From: Lachnospiraceae bacterium | GTDB taxonomy: Bacteria > Bacillota > Clostridia > Lachnospirales > Lachnospiraceae | Direction: 5' to 3' | DNA length: 5,869 bases | Assembly (NCBI GenBank): GCA_003535955.1 | Contig: DPZM01000081.1 | Location: 1 to 5,869, forward strand | In this document: piece after piece, positions 1 to 5,271 of the stretch | Layout of the letters: each line of letters begins with the position of its first letter | Position numbering within the stretch: the first letter of the stretch is position 1 | Translations under genes and position numbers: made by a program | The notes under the pieces: generated by a model | Seen by the model: the letters and a program-made list of their open reading frames with translations, nothing else | Database searches by the model: none | What the model was told of the DNA's origin: nothing

Positions 1-291
1 GCAAGCGGTAAGTTTACGGTATCCGAAGCGGCAAAAGAAGAGGCTAAGAAGGCAATTTCAGAGGATGGCTTCTACGGGGTAAAGAATACCTCCGACAGAA
101 TACTTGAAATGGCCAAGGCATTAACGGGCGGTGATCCCGACAAGATCGAAGACATGAGGAATGCCTTCAAGAAGGGCTTTGATCAGGCAACCAAGTCATG
201 GGGCCGGGATCTTCCCGATATATCGCACAAGACCTATGATGCGGTAATGGAAGGCTTCGACAACTGGGCCAAGGAATCCCAGGTTCAATAA
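1..291 (+). CDS. C-terminal part of an unrecognised protein, possibly DUF5610-like (5' end outside window)
   Basis: The frame is open from base 1 to the TAA at 289-291 and gives 96 residues. The first Met in frame is at 109, but coding-like sequence continues upstream of it with no stop, so I read this as the tail of a longer gene rather than a 60-residue protein starting at 109. The tail is charged and helix-prone. It contains the segments ISEDGFYGV (about residues 20-28), SDRILEMAKALTGGDP and LPDISHKTYDAVMEGFDNW near the end. This pattern, SxxGfygvxxTsdRI followed by LPDISxkTYDAVM, reminds me of C-terminal domains in hypothetical proteins of Lachnospiraceae and of DUF5610. That is memory of the family's look, not a search. 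No membrane segment or cysteine is visible. The gene converges with the pyr operon and is followed 39 nt later by a strong hairpin. Function unknown. Confidence 0.8.
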   Translation, partial: ASGKFTVSEAAKEEAKKAISEDGFYGVKNTSDRILEMAKALTGGDPDKIEDMRNAFKKGFDQATKSWGRDLPDISHKTYDAVMEGFDNWAKESQVQ

Positions 292-299
292 GCAGGAAT

Positions 300-329
300 A
301 CTACCATATTTCCCTGAAATTTGAGTAGT
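300..329 (+). repeat. Imperfect hairpin just upstream of the terminator
   Basis: ACTAC (300-304) pairs with GTAGT (325-329). C305 pairs with G323 leaving A324 bulged, and A306 pairs with T322. After a T-T mismatch, ATTTC (308-312) pairs with GAAAT (316-320) around a CCT loop. That is 12 base pairs with one bulge and one mismatch. It lies in the 3' untranslated part of the upstream gene and directly abuts the terminator stem. It may help define the mRNA 3' end. It could also be chance in AT-rich sequence. Confidence 0.4.
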
Positions 330-330
330 G

Positions 331-359
331 AAAACACGCAGGTGACCCCTGCGTGTTTT
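331..359. terminator. Bidirectional intrinsic terminator between convergent genes
   Basis: A perfect 12-bp stem, AAAACACGCAGG (331-342) with CCTGCGTGTTTT (348-359), closes a 5-nt loop. Because the stem begins with AAAA and ends with TTTT, the RNA from either strand carries a GC-rich stem ending in a U run. On the + strand the run continues as GTTGTT. It lies 39 nt after the stop of the left-hand gene and 26 nt after the pyrD stop on the other strand, so it can serve both converging units. Confidence 0.9.
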
Positions 360-385
360 GTTGTTCGATTTCTATACTTTACTGC

Positions 386-1309
386 TTATCTGACACAGCC
401 TGTAAGGTCATTGATATCATCTATCTTATACTTATCCATATAGTCCCTTATACCATCTATAACCTTTATCGTAGTATAAGGATCATGGAAATTCATCGCA
501 CCGACCGCAACCGCTGTAGCTCCTGCCATGATAAATTCAAGGGCATCATCGGCACATGCTATACCGCCCATACCTATTATCGGTATCTTAACAGCCTGTG
601 ACACCTGATATACCATCCTTACGGCAACCGGCTTTATCGCAGGTCCCGACAGGCCTCCTGTCTTATTGGCCAGGGCAAAGGTCCTTTTGTGTATGTCTAT
701 CTTCATCGCGGTTATCGTATTTATGAGAGATAATGCATCCGCTCCTGCTGCCTCGCCTGCTCTTGCCATCTCGGTGATATCCGTTACATTGGGAGACAAC
801 TTCATGATAACAGGCTGTTTAGCCTTTTTCTTAATCTGCTCCGTTATATCATACAGGGCATCTGCCTTTTGCCCAAAGGCTATGGCTCCTTCCTTAACAT
901 TGGGGCAGGATACATTGATCTCAAGCATGTCAACGGCTTCATCAGCCAGCCTCTCAACCACCTCAAGATAATCTCCGACCGTTTTCCCGCAGACATTTAC
1001 TATCACTCTTGTATCATAGTTCTTTAAGAACTCAAGATCCCTTTTGATAAAGGTATCGATCCCCGGATTCTGAAGGCCTATGGCATTAAGCATGCCTCCG
1101 TATACCTCACACACTCTCGGTGTGGGATTACCGGGCCAGGGTACATTGGCAACACCCTTGGTTACAACTGCCCCCAGCTTATTTAAGTCTACAAATTCTC
1201 CGTATTCCATGCCGGAGCCGAAGGTTCCGGACCCCTCCATGACCGGGTTTTTAAATTCCACACCCGCAATTTTCACTGACATATTGATATTATCTTCTCT
1301 TATTTCCAT
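386..1309 (-). CDS. pyrD: Dihydroorotate dehydrogenase B, catalytic subunit (type 1B)
   Basis: 307 residues. PyrD is the FMN-binding catalytic subunit that oxidises dihydroorotate to orotate in the cytosol. In type 1B enzymes the electrons pass to NAD+ through PyrK, encoded next door. It is a TIM-barrel flavoprotein: SGTFGSGMEYG (27-37) and VVTKGV (48-53) lie at the flavin site. NVSCPN (132-137) carries the catalytic base Cys135, where type 2 enzymes have Ser. Also visible are MKLSPN (169-174), INTITAMKID (196-205), GGLSGPAIKP (218-227), GMGGI (246-250) and AVGAMNF near the C-terminus. The start at 1309 is supported by TAAGGA 9 nt upstream, overlapping the pyrK stop. A second in-frame ATG at 1282 gives a protein starting MSVKIAGVEF, nearer to where I expect the family to start, so the first nine residues are uncertain. 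It is last in the pyrC-pyrK-pyrD unit. Confidence 0.96.
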   Translation of the reverse strand: MEIREDNINMSVKIAGVEFKNPVMEGSGTFGSGMEYGEFVDLNKLGAVVTKGVANVPWPGNPTPRVCEVYGGMLNAIGLQNPGIDTFIKRDLEFLKNYDTRVIVNVCGKTVGDYLEVVERLADEAVDMLEINVSCPNVKEGAIAFGQKADALYDITEQIKKKAKQPVIMKLSPNVTDITEMARAGEAAGADALSLINTITAMKIDIHKRTFALANKTGGLSGPAIKPVAVRMVYQVSQAVKIPIIGMGGIACADDALEFIMAGATAVAVGAMNFHDPYTTIKVIDGIRDYMDKYKIDDINDLTGCVR

Positions 1310-1324
1310 TTCCCTTAATCCTTA
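1310..1324 (-). promoter_or_regulatory. pyrK-pyrD junction: stop codon inside the Shine-Dalgarno site
   Basis: Read on the - strand, the pyrK stop TAA is the first half of TAAGGA (1319-1324), followed by 9 nt and the pyrD ATG at 1309. A second purine run, AAGGG, lies 2 nt before the ATG and is too close to be the main site. The arrangement implies that ribosomes finishing pyrK sit on the pyrD initiation region, which favours translational coupling and equal amounts of the two subunits. Confidence 0.7.
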
Positions 1325-2092
1325 TAATTCAATATCTTCGGCATTAAATACCGGTCCGTCCTTACATATTCTCTTATTTCTGACCTTGGAATGGTCATCA
1401 ATATCCACGGTTTTGCATACGCATCCCAGACATGCACCCACCCCGCAGGCCATTCTCTCCTCCATTGAGATATAGGCATCTATGCCATTCTCAGCCGCAT
1501 ATGCTTTAACTCCTTTAAGCATGGGAGTAGGACCGCATGCATATATAACCGATCCTACAACCTTCTGTTCTTTTATAGCATCGATTACATTTCCTTTTGT
1601 TCCGATGGAACCGTCATCGGTTGCTATAACAACTTTTCCGTATTTTTCGAACTCCTTATCAAGGAAGGTATCAGCATCCCTGTAACCTAATACCATGGTT
1701 TTCCTACATTTAAGCCTCTTTGCCAGTTCAAGCATGGGTGGAATCCCTATCCCGCCGCCGATAAGGATAGCTTCATCATTATCCCCTGCTGCCGATAAAG
1801 GAAATCCATTTCCCAAAGGCCCCAGTATATCCGCATTGTCTCCCTTTTTATAGGATGAGAATTCCCTGGTACCATCACCGGCAATCCTGTATACTATACG
1901 GAGCGAATCTTTATCTGTTTCGCATATGCTTATGGGCCTTGGAAGCAGCCTGGCTTCACTTCTTGTGTAAAGGGAAATAAACTGTCCCGGCACTGCAGCT
2001 TGTGCAATACCTGTTTCAATCCACATGCTGAAAATATCTTTTGCCAGCTCCACCTGTGAAATTACTTTTGCTCTCTCTTTTACTTTATTCAT
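1322..2092 (-). CDS. pyrK: Dihydroorotate dehydrogenase B, electron-transfer subunit
   Basis: 256 residues. PyrK is an FAD and [2Fe-2S] protein of the ferredoxin-reductase superfamily that moves electrons from PyrD's FMN to NAD+, forming a PyrD2-PyrK2 complex. Domains in order: an FAD-binding beta barrel with PGQF (35-38) and RPISI (52-56), GPLGNGFPL (91-99), then a nucleotide-binding fold starting ILIGGGIGIPP (109-119) and closing with YACGPTPML (184-192). The C-terminal cluster module has Cys216, Cys221 and Cys224 (C-x4-C-x2-C) and Cys243 in RICKDGPVF. Cys226 makes the local pattern CLGCVC and is an extra cysteine. The start at 2092 (MNKVKE) has AAGGA 10 nt upstream. The frame is open further back to a TTG at 2215, but that would overlap the end of pyrC by over 100 nt and adds a non-family N-terminus. 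The small gaps to pyrC and pyrD fit one transcript. Confidence 0.96.
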   Translation of the reverse strand: MNKVKERAKVISQVELAKDIFSMWIETGIAQAAVPGQFISLYTRSEARLLPRPISICETDKDSLRIVYRIAGDGTREFSSYKKGDNADILGPLGNGFPLSAAGDNDEAILIGGGIGIPPMLELAKRLKCRKTMVLGYRDADTFLDKEFEKYGKVVIATDDGSIGTKGNVIDAIKEQKVVGSVIYACGPTPMLKGVKAYAAENGIDAYISMEERMACGVGACLGCVCKTVDIDDHSKVRNKRICKDGPVFNAEDIEL

Positions 2093-2108
2093 AATCTTTA
2101 TTTCCTTA
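2093..2108 (-). promoter_or_regulatory. pyrC-pyrK junction: stop codon inside the Shine-Dalgarno site
   Basis: The pyrC TAA begins the string TAAGGA on the - strand (2103-2108), 10 nt before the pyrK ATG at 2092. It is the same device, with nearly the same spacing, as at the pyrK-pyrD junction. It decides the pyrK start and suggests coupled translation. Confidence 0.7.
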
Positions 2109-3401
2109 TATACTGCTGTCATCCTTATATACGATCTCTCCTCCGCATATAGTGTACTTGACCTTACCTTTAAGCCGCCAGTTAATGAAGGGAGAATTAG
2201 ATGATCTTGATACAAAATCAGTCACTATCCACTCCTCATTGGGATCAAATATCACAATATCCGCGGGACTTCCCATCCTTATCTCTCCGGCCTCAAAACC
2301 ATACAACCCTGCAGGTCCGGTACTCATCCTGTTTAAAAGCTCTGATATCGTTAAGTAACCCTTATCTACCAAGGATGTGATCCCCAATGCGAGTGCGGTT
2401 TCAAGTCCTATGATACCGCTCGGAGCTTCTTTTATTGGTTTTGCCTTTTCCTCACTGCTGTGCGGGGCATGGTCTGTTGCTATCATATCTATGGTTCCGT
2501 CCTTAAGACCGCTTATTATGGCCATCCTGTCTTCTTCCGTACGAAGAGGCGGATTCATTTTAGCCATTGTCCCGTATTCCAACACCGCATCCTCGGTAAG
2601 GGTAAAGTGATGAGGTGAAGCTTCCGCATGAATATTCAGACCCTTTGATCTTGCCGTCCTTACAAGACCGACCGCTTCCTTTGTGCTTATATGCTGTATA
2701 TTGATCGTTGCCCCTGTTTCACCGGCAAGTTCTATATCCCGCTCTACCATTGATATCTCAGCCATACGGTCGGAGCCGCCTATGTTAAGCTCATCAGAAA
2801 CATATCCTTTGTTGATCCCGTTGTTTTCTATATACTGTGGATCTTCCTCATGCAGGCTCACCGGAAGGTTCAGATCTGCTGCCTTTTCAAATGCTTCCCT
2901 TAACAGGTCTTTATCAAGTATGGGAATCCCGTCATCTGACAGTCCCACAACCCCTGCTGTCTTGAGGGATCCTGCATCTGTAAGTTCTTTACCCTTAAGT
3001 TCCTTCGTAACGTTTCCGACCTGATATATCCTTATCTTCTCTTTCTTTGCCCGTTCAAGCACATCTTTTATCGTTTCCGGATCATCCATTGCAGGTTTCG
3101 TATTTCCCATCATCACTACGGATGTGAATCCTCCCTTGGCTGCAGCCAGGGCACCGGAATGAACGTCTTCCTTATAAGTAAATCCGGGATCCCTGAAATG
3201 AACATGCACATCCACAAGTCCGGGAGCCGCGATAAGGCCCCTTCCGTTAATGACTATGTCAGCCTGTATCTCGCGAATGGTTGATTTTGCATGTATGTCT
3301 ATTGCTGTGACTTCCCCCTTGCTTATCAGGATATCAACCATTTCATCCGTCCTGCTCTTCGGATTTATAAGCCTTATATTACGTAACATTATACTTGCCA
3401 T
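2106..3401 (-). CDS. pyrC: Dihydroorotase, class I (PyrC)
   Basis: 431 residues, the usual length for class I dihydroorotases of Gram-positive bacteria. The enzyme is a zinc-dependent amidohydrolase that interconverts carbamoyl-aspartate and dihydroorotate, step three of UMP synthesis. The metal site shows as HVHFRDPG (66-73, His66 and His68), Asp156/157 in LSDDGIP where class I enzymes bridge the metals with Asp, His184 in LHEEDP, His237 in IQHIS and Asp310 in ATDHAPH. MGNTKP (98-103) is the substrate-binding Asn motif. The C-terminal strand ends in GKVKYTICGGEIV, typical of the small beta domain. I chose ATG 3401 because AAGGAA lies 10 nt before it; ATG 3389 (MLRNIRL) is an alternative with a poorer ribosome site. 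A longer frame to a TTG at 3503 runs through the promoter region and is rejected. It is the first gene of the unit and probably sets its transcription. Confidence 0.96.
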   Translation of the reverse strand: MASIMLRNIRLINPKSRTDEMVDILISKGEVTAIDIHAKSTIREIQADIVINGRGLIAAPGLVDVHVHFRDPGFTYKEDVHSGALAAAKGGFTSVVMMGNTKPAMDDPETIKDVLERAKKEKIRIYQVGNVTKELKGKELTDAGSLKTAGVVGLSDDGIPILDKDLLREAFEKAADLNLPVSLHEEDPQYIENNGINKGYVSDELNIGGSDRMAEISMVERDIELAGETGATINIQHISTKEAVGLVRTARSKGLNIHAEASPHHFTLTEDAVLEYGTMAKMNPPLRTEEDRMAIISGLKDGTIDMIATDHAPHSSEEKAKPIKEAPSGIIGLETALALGITSLVDKGYLTISELLNRMSTGPAGLYGFEAGEIRMGSPADIVIFDPNEEWIVTDFVSRSSNSPFINWRLKGKVKYTICGGEIVYKDDSSI

Positions 3402-3456
3402 CTTATCGCCATTCCTTCTTAATTCTATTATTGCGGATCCGGTTTCATTATTTAAT

Positions 3457-3465
3457 AATTTACCA
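3457..3465 (-). promoter_or_regulatory. Possible extended -10 promoter for pyrC
   Basis: On the - strand this reads TGGTAAATT, that is TG-n-TAAATT. The hexamer matches TATAAT at four of six positions. No convincing -35 is found 16-18 nt upstream, which extended -10 promoters tolerate. Transcription would start near 3450 and leave a leader of about 50 nt, too short to hold a PyrR-type attenuator. Weak call. A TTGTCA further upstream lacks a well-spaced -10. Confidence 0.35.
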
Positions 3466-3475
3466 TAATTTGGTA
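3461..3475. repeat. Palindrome TACCA-TAATT-TGGTA in the pyrC/deoC gap
   Basis: Perfect 5-bp arms TACCA (3461-3465) and TGGTA (3471-3475) surround a 5-nt centre. The right arm runs into TATAAT and the left arm, read on the other strand, into TAAATT. The symmetry may therefore simply be two divergent extended -10 elements. An operator covering both promoters is the alternative. ATAATTT also occurs twice with a 10-bp period (3455-3461 and 3465-3471). Confidence 0.55.
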
Positions 3476-3479
3476 TAAT
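3471..3479 (+). promoter_or_regulatory. Extended -10 promoter for deoC
   Basis: TGGTATAAT is a perfect extended -10 (TG-n-TATAAT, hexamer 3474-3479). The -35 position 17 nt upstream (3451-3456, TTTAAT) matches TTGACA poorly, as is common when the TG motif is present. The predicted start is near 3486, giving a leader of about 63 nt. It contains a 12-codon ATG frame (3497-3535) without a ribosome site, probably chance. The deoC site AGAGGA (3537-3542) lies 6 nt before its ATG. Confidence 0.65.
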
Positions 3480-3548
3480 CTTCCATATCAGATAAAATGA
3501 CAAAGGAAGTTATCAACTTTTATAAGAAATATTAGCAGAGGATAAACC

Positions 3549-4199
3549 ATGGATAAAGAAAAAATACTGGCAGCCTGTGACCATACCCTGCTCCTTCAGG
3601 GATCTACCTGGGATGAGATAAAGGTAATATGCGATGATGCCATGAAATACAAAACAGCATCTATCTGTATCCCGCCCTGCTATGTTAAGGCAGCATATGA
3701 ATATATGGGCGGTAAGATCCCCGTATGTACCGTCATCGGCTTCCCCAACGGTAACATGACCACCGCCACCAAGGTTTTCGAAACAGAAGATGCCCTTAAG
3801 AACGGTGCCGAAGAGATAGATATGGTGATAAACATCGGAATGCTCAAGGCCGGCGAATATGACTATGTACTGAATGAGATAAAAGATATAAAGCATGCCT
3901 GCGGGGACCATATCTTAAAGGTCATCATTGAAACCTGCCTCTTAACCGATGATGAAAAGATCAAAATGTGTGAGCTCGTTACCAAGGCCGGCGCTGATTA
4001 CATAAAAACATCGACCGGTTTCTCAACATCAGGTGCCACCTTTGATGATGTTAAGCTCTTTAAGGAGCATGTGGGAGAGAACGTTAAGATAAAGGCAGCA
4101 GGCGGTATCTCATCACTTGAGGATGCCGAGAGGTTCATGGCTCTCGGTGCCGACCGCTTAGGTACCAGCCGTATAGTAAAGATCATCAAGGCCGGCTGA
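3549..4199 (+). CDS. deoC: Deoxyribose-phosphate aldolase
   Basis: 216 residues, the usual size of the short bacterial DeoC. This cytosolic class I aldolase splits 2-deoxyribose-5-phosphate into glyceraldehyde-3-phosphate and acetaldehyde, the last step in using deoxynucleosides as carbon source. The single TIM barrel shows DHTLL (11-15), VIGFPNG (62-68), EEIDMVINIG (88-97) with Asp91 of the proton relay, YIKTSTGF (151-158) with the Schiff-base Lys153, and IKAAGGI (181-187) with the second active-site Lys182. GADRLGTS near the end is the phosphate-binding loop. The ATG at 3549 is preceded by AGAGGA at 6 nt. It is divergent from pyrC with 147 nt between the starts and convergent with the DUF445 gene 24 nt downstream. 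No deoR, nucleoside phosphorylase or cdd gene is adjacent in the window, so it appears to stand alone. Confidence 0.97.
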   Translation: MDKEKILAACDHTLLLQGSTWDEIKVICDDAMKYKTASICIPPCYVKAAYEYMGGKIPVCTVIGFPNGNMTTATKVFETEDALKNGAEEIDMVINIGMLKAGEYDYVLNEIKDIKHACGDHILKVIIETCLLTDDEKIKMCELVTKAGADYIKTSTGFSTSGATFDDVKLFKEHVGENVKIKAAGGISSLEDAERFMALGADRLGTSRIVKIIKAG

Positions 4200-4223
4200 C
4201 ACACAGGCAGGAACCTTGTATCA

Positions 4224-5102
4224 TTACGGAAGAAGATTTCCCAAAAGTCCCAGGATCACTCCGATAAAGGCTCCGAGAGAAATGATGGTGTTAAGCTCCT
4301 TTTTCATTACCGACATTATCAGTCTCTCGAGCTCATCTATCGGCATTGAATTTATCTTATCTTCAATAAGAGCCGCTATGTCAATATGGGACATCGACCT
4401 GTCTATGTTCTCTCTAATAAGCCGGCTGTATCCGTCAGTTAATGCTTCCTGAAGGTTTGGTTTCTTATTACCTGCCTTTATGATAAGCTCTTCCGCAGAA
4501 CGTGAGTCCGTTTCTTCAAGCTTCCTATCTACTATGGCCTTAACGTAATCGATCCCTTTTTCATCAACAACGCCCTGCATACCCTGTGCAACGGACATGG
4601 CTATAGAATCTATACGTTCACCGGGAATGAGCCTTCCGAGTGTTTTGGAATGTACCCTCTCTTTTATATAATCAAGCCCGAATTCCTCCATTATGGAAGA
4701 AAGATCTATCGAATCGACTATCTCTTTACTTACAGCAAGGCTTAAGTCCGATCTTTTATCAATATATTCTTCCTCTGACAATGCCGCGATAAGGCGGATC
4801 TCGCTGCCTATATCCTTTCTTAAGTGCTTCATCACGGCACCTGTTACATGCTCTTTCACTTCATCCGATAAAAGCATCGCCTCTATATCGGCTTTTGTCA
4901 GAAGTGAATCCGATACGGCATGTCCTACGGCGGATGCAAGCCTTGAGCGGCCCTTGGGAATAGCTCCCGGTGTGAACGGGAGAGTATGTCCGAAAAGGCA
5001 TACTTCCTTTCTCGGATAAAAAAGCATCTTAACCGCTATATAGTTGGTAAAACAGCCAATTATACCCCCTATCAGAGGGCCTGTTATGTATGCTATGTTC
5101 AT
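4224..5102 (-). CDS. DUF445 family membrane protein (YheB-like)
   Basis: 292 residues. The N-terminus holds a membrane segment (about 4-27) containing GGIIGCFTNYIAVKMLF, followed by PFTPGAIPKGR (42-52). The pair GxxTNxIAVKMLFxP and PFTPGxIPKxR is what I know as the signature of DUF445. The middle (about 55-265) is charged and helical, with possible coiled-coil stretches. A second hydrophobic segment, IISLGAFIGVILGLLGNLL, closes the protein, so both ends probably lie in the membrane with a soluble helical body between. It is somewhat shorter than Bacillus YheB as I recall it. The family has no established function. The ATG at 5102 has GAGG 8 nt upstream. It is convergent with deoC and divergent from the acyltransferase gene, so it is probably transcribed alone. 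No terminator is seen in the 24 nt before deoC. Confidence 0.9.
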   Translation of the reverse strand: MNIAYITGPLIGGIIGCFTNYIAVKMLFYPRKEVCLFGHTLPFTPGAIPKGRSRLASAVGHAVSDSLLTKADIEAMLLSDEVKEHVTGAVMKHLRKDIGSEIRLIAALSEEEYIDKRSDLSLAVSKEIVDSIDLSSIMEEFGLDYIKERVHSKTLGRLIPGERIDSIAMSVAQGMQGVVDEKGIDYVKAIVDRKLEETDSRSAEELIIKAGNKKPNLQEALTDGYSRLIRENIDRSMSHIDIAALIEDKINSMPIDELERLIMSVMKKELNTIISLGAFIGVILGLLGNLLP

Positions 5103-5178
5103 TTCTGTTTCCTCATGATTTGTTTCATATTAAATTACCATATTTACGGTCTTTTTTCCACCTGTCTGCTTCACTGAC

Positions 5179-5200
5179 GGTAAGGAAGCCTCCCTTTACC
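5179..5200. repeat. Small inverted repeat in the DUF445 / acyltransferase gap
   Basis: GGTAAGG (5179-5185) can pair with CCCTTTACC (5192-5200), giving 7 pairs with one bulged T or one G-T pair, around a loop of about 7 nt. Neither side has a proper U run for the genes here. It would fall in the leader of a long DUF445 transcript. Function unknown; it could be chance. Confidence 0.3.
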
Positions 5201-5210
5201 TGTATTTTGC

Positions 5211-5239
5211 TTGTATTTTATCTGATCTTTTCTTATAAT
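5211..5239 (+). promoter_or_regulatory. Sigma-A type promoter for the acyltransferase gene
   Basis: TTGTAT (5211-5216) and a perfect TATAAT (5234-5239) are separated by exactly 17 nt. The -35 matches TTGACA at four of six positions. The predicted start is near 5246, leaving a leader of about 26 nt that contains the ribosome site GGAGGG (5261-5266). Confidence 0.75.
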
Positions 5240-5242
5240 CAA
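5215..5242 (-). promoter_or_regulatory. Possible promoter for the DUF445 gene, overlapping the opposite promoter
   Basis: On the - strand TTGATT (5237-5242) and TAAAAT (5215-5220) stand 16 nt apart. Their matches to consensus are four of six and five of six. Transcription would begin near 5208, giving a leader of about 105 nt. An alternative nearer the gene is TGGTAATTT (5132-5140), a weaker extended -10. AT-rich sequence makes such matches common. Confidence 0.35.
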
Positions 5243-5271
5243 GTTCAAAGTGAATTTCATGGAGGGATATC

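Noticed and set aside
2093..2215. A 41-codon in-frame extension of pyrK to a TTG start at 2215
   Set aside because: It would overlap the conserved end of pyrC, has no family resemblance, and the ATG at 2092 has a clear ribosome site.
3402..3503. A 34-codon in-frame extension of pyrC to a TTG start at 3503
   Set aside because: There is no ribosome site before the TTG, it crosses the promoter region, and the family N-terminus begins at the ATG at 3401, which has AAGGAA at good spacing.
3497..3535. A 12-codon frame (MTKEVINFYKKY) in the deoC leader as a regulatory leader peptide
   Set aside because: No ribosome site precedes it, no run of regulatory codons is evident, and no attenuator hairpin follows before deoC.
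3513..3911. A 132-codon - strand frame opposite deoC
   Set aside because: deoC is complete with all active-site residues; the antisense frame shows no recognisable features and covers the deoC start.
4191..4223. A possible terminator after deoC built on AAGG...CCTT around GCCGGC
   Set aside because: The pairing is short and broken with a long loop and there is no U run.
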